NCBI RefSeq assembly: GCF_900142375.1 | Contig: NZ_FRAR01000021.1 | Coordinates: forward strand, 50,177 to 114,176 | Reading direction: 5' to 3' | Source: Desulforamulus aeronauticus DSM 10349 | GTDB taxonomy: Bacteria; Bacillota; Desulfotomaculia; Desulfotomaculales; Desulfotomaculaceae | DNA length: 64,000 nucleotides | Shown here: piece by piece, positions 62,863 through 64,000 of the stretch | How positions within the stretch are numbered: the first letter of the stretch is position 1 | Layout of the letters: each line of letters starts with the position of its first letter | The notes under the pieces: generated by a model | Seen by the model: only the letters and a program-made list of their open reading frames with translations | Told to the model about the DNA's origin: nothing | The model's database searches: none | Position numbers and translations under genes: made by a program

Positions 62863-63537
62863 CTATGCCTCTTCCTTTTTAATTGACTTTATTTTTTGGA
62901 GCACTTCGTCTTTAATAAAAGCCACTTTCTTCTCAATCTCAAGTTGCGTATTAGTATTATTACTATACATTCTAAATTCCGATTTTAAGTCACATACCTT
63001 TTTAAAGGCAGTCATTCGATCGTCTGGTACAATTAGTTTAACAAAGCCTATATTACCGTGTTTATAGCCATATGTCATGAGCAAATAGTACTGTTCATTC
63101 TTAACGACAAAACTGTTTGAGTTATCTACTCCCAAAATTAATGATTCTTCTATGAATCTATTGTTTCGGCAACTTCGAAGTCTGTACTTTGATCTATTAG
63201 GAAAAGTATATTCATCACGTGCCTTACCAACGTTTATCATAACATTCCCACGAATTAAATTAAGACTCCTATACTTAAAATTATTAACCTTTTGGGCATC
63301 ACATGTAAATGGGAAATTACTACTAACCATGTCTGGTTCAAATTGGCGAAACACCATGTAGTTTAATAGCCACCCCTTAATATTTTGAATGAATACCGAA
63401 TCAAATGTTTTAAAATGCTCGTAGACAAATTCTTGGTAAGCCCGAACACCACTTTCAATTAGTGGATAAAGTTGAGATCTGATATGTATAGGTAATTCGT
63501 TTTCAATTAACTCGTCAGCGTTATTGTAAAATTTCAA
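62863..63537 (-). CDS. unknown partner protein of the XRE-ImmA gene
   Basis: This ~225-aa soluble protein (LKFYNNADELIENELPIHIRSQLYPLIESGVRAYQEFVYEHFK...) has no recognised domain. It has many Asn, Tyr and Lys residues and AT-rich codons, unlike the core genes. The TTG at 63537 has GGGAGAG eight bases upstream; a GTG at 63546 is the alternative. Its TAG stop abuts the ATG of the XRE-ImmA gene. This arrangement fits a toxin or effector with its regulator-protease, but no catalytic motif is visible, so the role is open. Confidence 0.7.
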   Translation of the reverse strand: MKFYNNADELIENELPIHIRSQLYPLIESGVRAYQEFVYEHFKTFDSVFIQNIKGWLLNYMVFRQFEPDMVSSNFPFTCDAQKVNNFKYRSLNLIRGNVMINVGKARDEYTFPNRSKYRLRSCRNNRFIEESLILGVDNSNSFVVKNEQYYLLMTYGYKHGNIGFVKLIVPDDRMTAFKKVCDLKSEFRMYSNNTNTQLEIEKKVAFIKDEVLQKIKSIKKEEA

Positions 63538-63546
63538 TCTAGGCAC

Positions 63547-63757
63547 TCTCCCAGCTCTCTATTCATTTGTCAAATATTTTAGTATAAAATATAATATTTA
63601 TCAAGTGTATTTGTAAAATTAATCAAATACAACAATTTATTACACAATCCGAGGAGAAAGAAGAACAGAAAAATAGCTAAAGCCTAGAAGCCATATTTGA
63701 ACCGAACCAGAGTAAATAGACACGGAAAAGAAAAGCAAATCGTAGAATATTTTTGAT
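63547..63757. other. intergenic region, probable IS end and promoter of the XRE-ImmA pair
   Basis: AT-rich. It contains the upstream region of the XRE-ImmA pair and presumably the right end of the IS3-type element. No clear terminal repeat can be fixed because the other end is outside the window. Confidence 0.4.
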
Positions 63758-64000
63758 TTACACCGCCTGGCTCCGTTTTTCAAACGGGGTCAGGCGGTAT
63801 TTTAACTGAAAACGCTCAAAGTTATAAAAATGGATATAATCATCAATCAATAATTGTGCCTGTTCAAAAGTTTGCACTCTCTGACGGGAAATGCATTCTG
63901 TTTTAAGGAACGAAAAGAAATTCTCAGCTAAAGCGTTGTCATAAGGATTTCCACGCCTTGACATGGACGGCGTAATGCCGTATCTTTGGGTCAGGTCAAA
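63758..64000 (-). mobile_element. IS3-family transposase, C-terminal part (runs off the window)
   Basis: The last 80 codons of an OrfB/rve-type transposase: YGITPSMSRRGNPYDNALAENFFSFLKTE, with the final catalytic Glu in the NALAENFFSFLKTE segment, and FNFERFQLKYRLTPFEKR near the end. Typical of IS3 (IS150-like) elements. The frame continues beyond 64000, so completeness cannot be judged. Confidence 0.92.

Noticed and set aside
60628..64000. A complete CRISPR-Cas locus
   Set aside because: No open frame in the window resembles Cas1, Cas2, Cas3, Cas5, Cas7 or Cas8.

Overview
The window looks like a chromosomal segment of a spore-forming, anaerobic Gram-positive bacterium of the Desulfotomaculum/Desulforamulus type (Peptococcaceae). 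This is inferred from several things: the lexA - spoVK - hfq - miaA - mutL - mutS - ymcA-like - miaB gene order, spoVS, RNase Y and YmdB, strong AGGAGG ribosome sites with many TTG/GTG starts, and a DsrK/TmcB-like iron-sulfur oxidoreductase typical of sulfate reducers. Most genes are on the minus strand.

Layout. 1-3440: a two-subunit Fe-S fumarase, its adjacent PAS/sigma-54 activator, and lexA. The fumarase has a textbook -24/-12 promoter, three identical palindromic upstream sites and an apparent ATT start codon; lexA has an SOS box over its -35. 3400-5650: a 3'-truncated helicase-like ATPase and a stand-alone TnpB element with a recognisable omegaRNA/right end. 5900-9600: an Mrp-type ATPase with the DsrK-like protein, a GNAT enzyme, and a Cys-rich MerR regulator with a decayed copy of its 3' end nearby. 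9700-25600: AtuA/DUF4387, a methionine gamma-lyase-like protein, then the sporulation and RNA/DNA maintenance cluster, with an HDAC-family hydrolase and a hydantoinase-type protein between mutL and mutS. 25600-34400: an orphan PAS histidine kinase, small Cys-rich or single-membrane-span proteins, a ThDP enzyme and an acyl-CoA synthetase. 34400-39500: a sugar-nucleotide/glycosyltransferase cluster (CDP-glucose route) with a divergent membrane glycosyltransferase. 39500-47100: MinC, a NUDIX hydrolase, a Na/Pi transporter, and a higher-GC Ada-AlkA/Ogt alkylation-repair pair. 47100-60200: AcuA, GuaB, cobalamin genes, an aminotransferase, PHP and dipeptidase enzymes, SpoVS (sigma-H promoter), YmdB and RNase Y, with a likely ~200-nt small RNA just upstream of rny.

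60600-64000 is a decayed defence island: a four-repeat type I-C-like CRISPR relic with a leader but no cas genes, a wrecked hsdM, an intact XRE-ImmA/IrrE regulator-protease coupled to an unknown 227-aa-class protein, and the end of an IS3-type transposase.

A compound hairpin repeat recurs at five or so intergenic sites (near 25.8, 47.5, 51.4, 52.6 and 54.8 kb) and in two cases forms the end of a coding region. The best candidates for something undescribed are this repeat family, the small RNA upstream of rny, the XRE-ImmA gene pair, and the sigma-54 fumarase control region. All names rest on reading the sequence; no database search was run.
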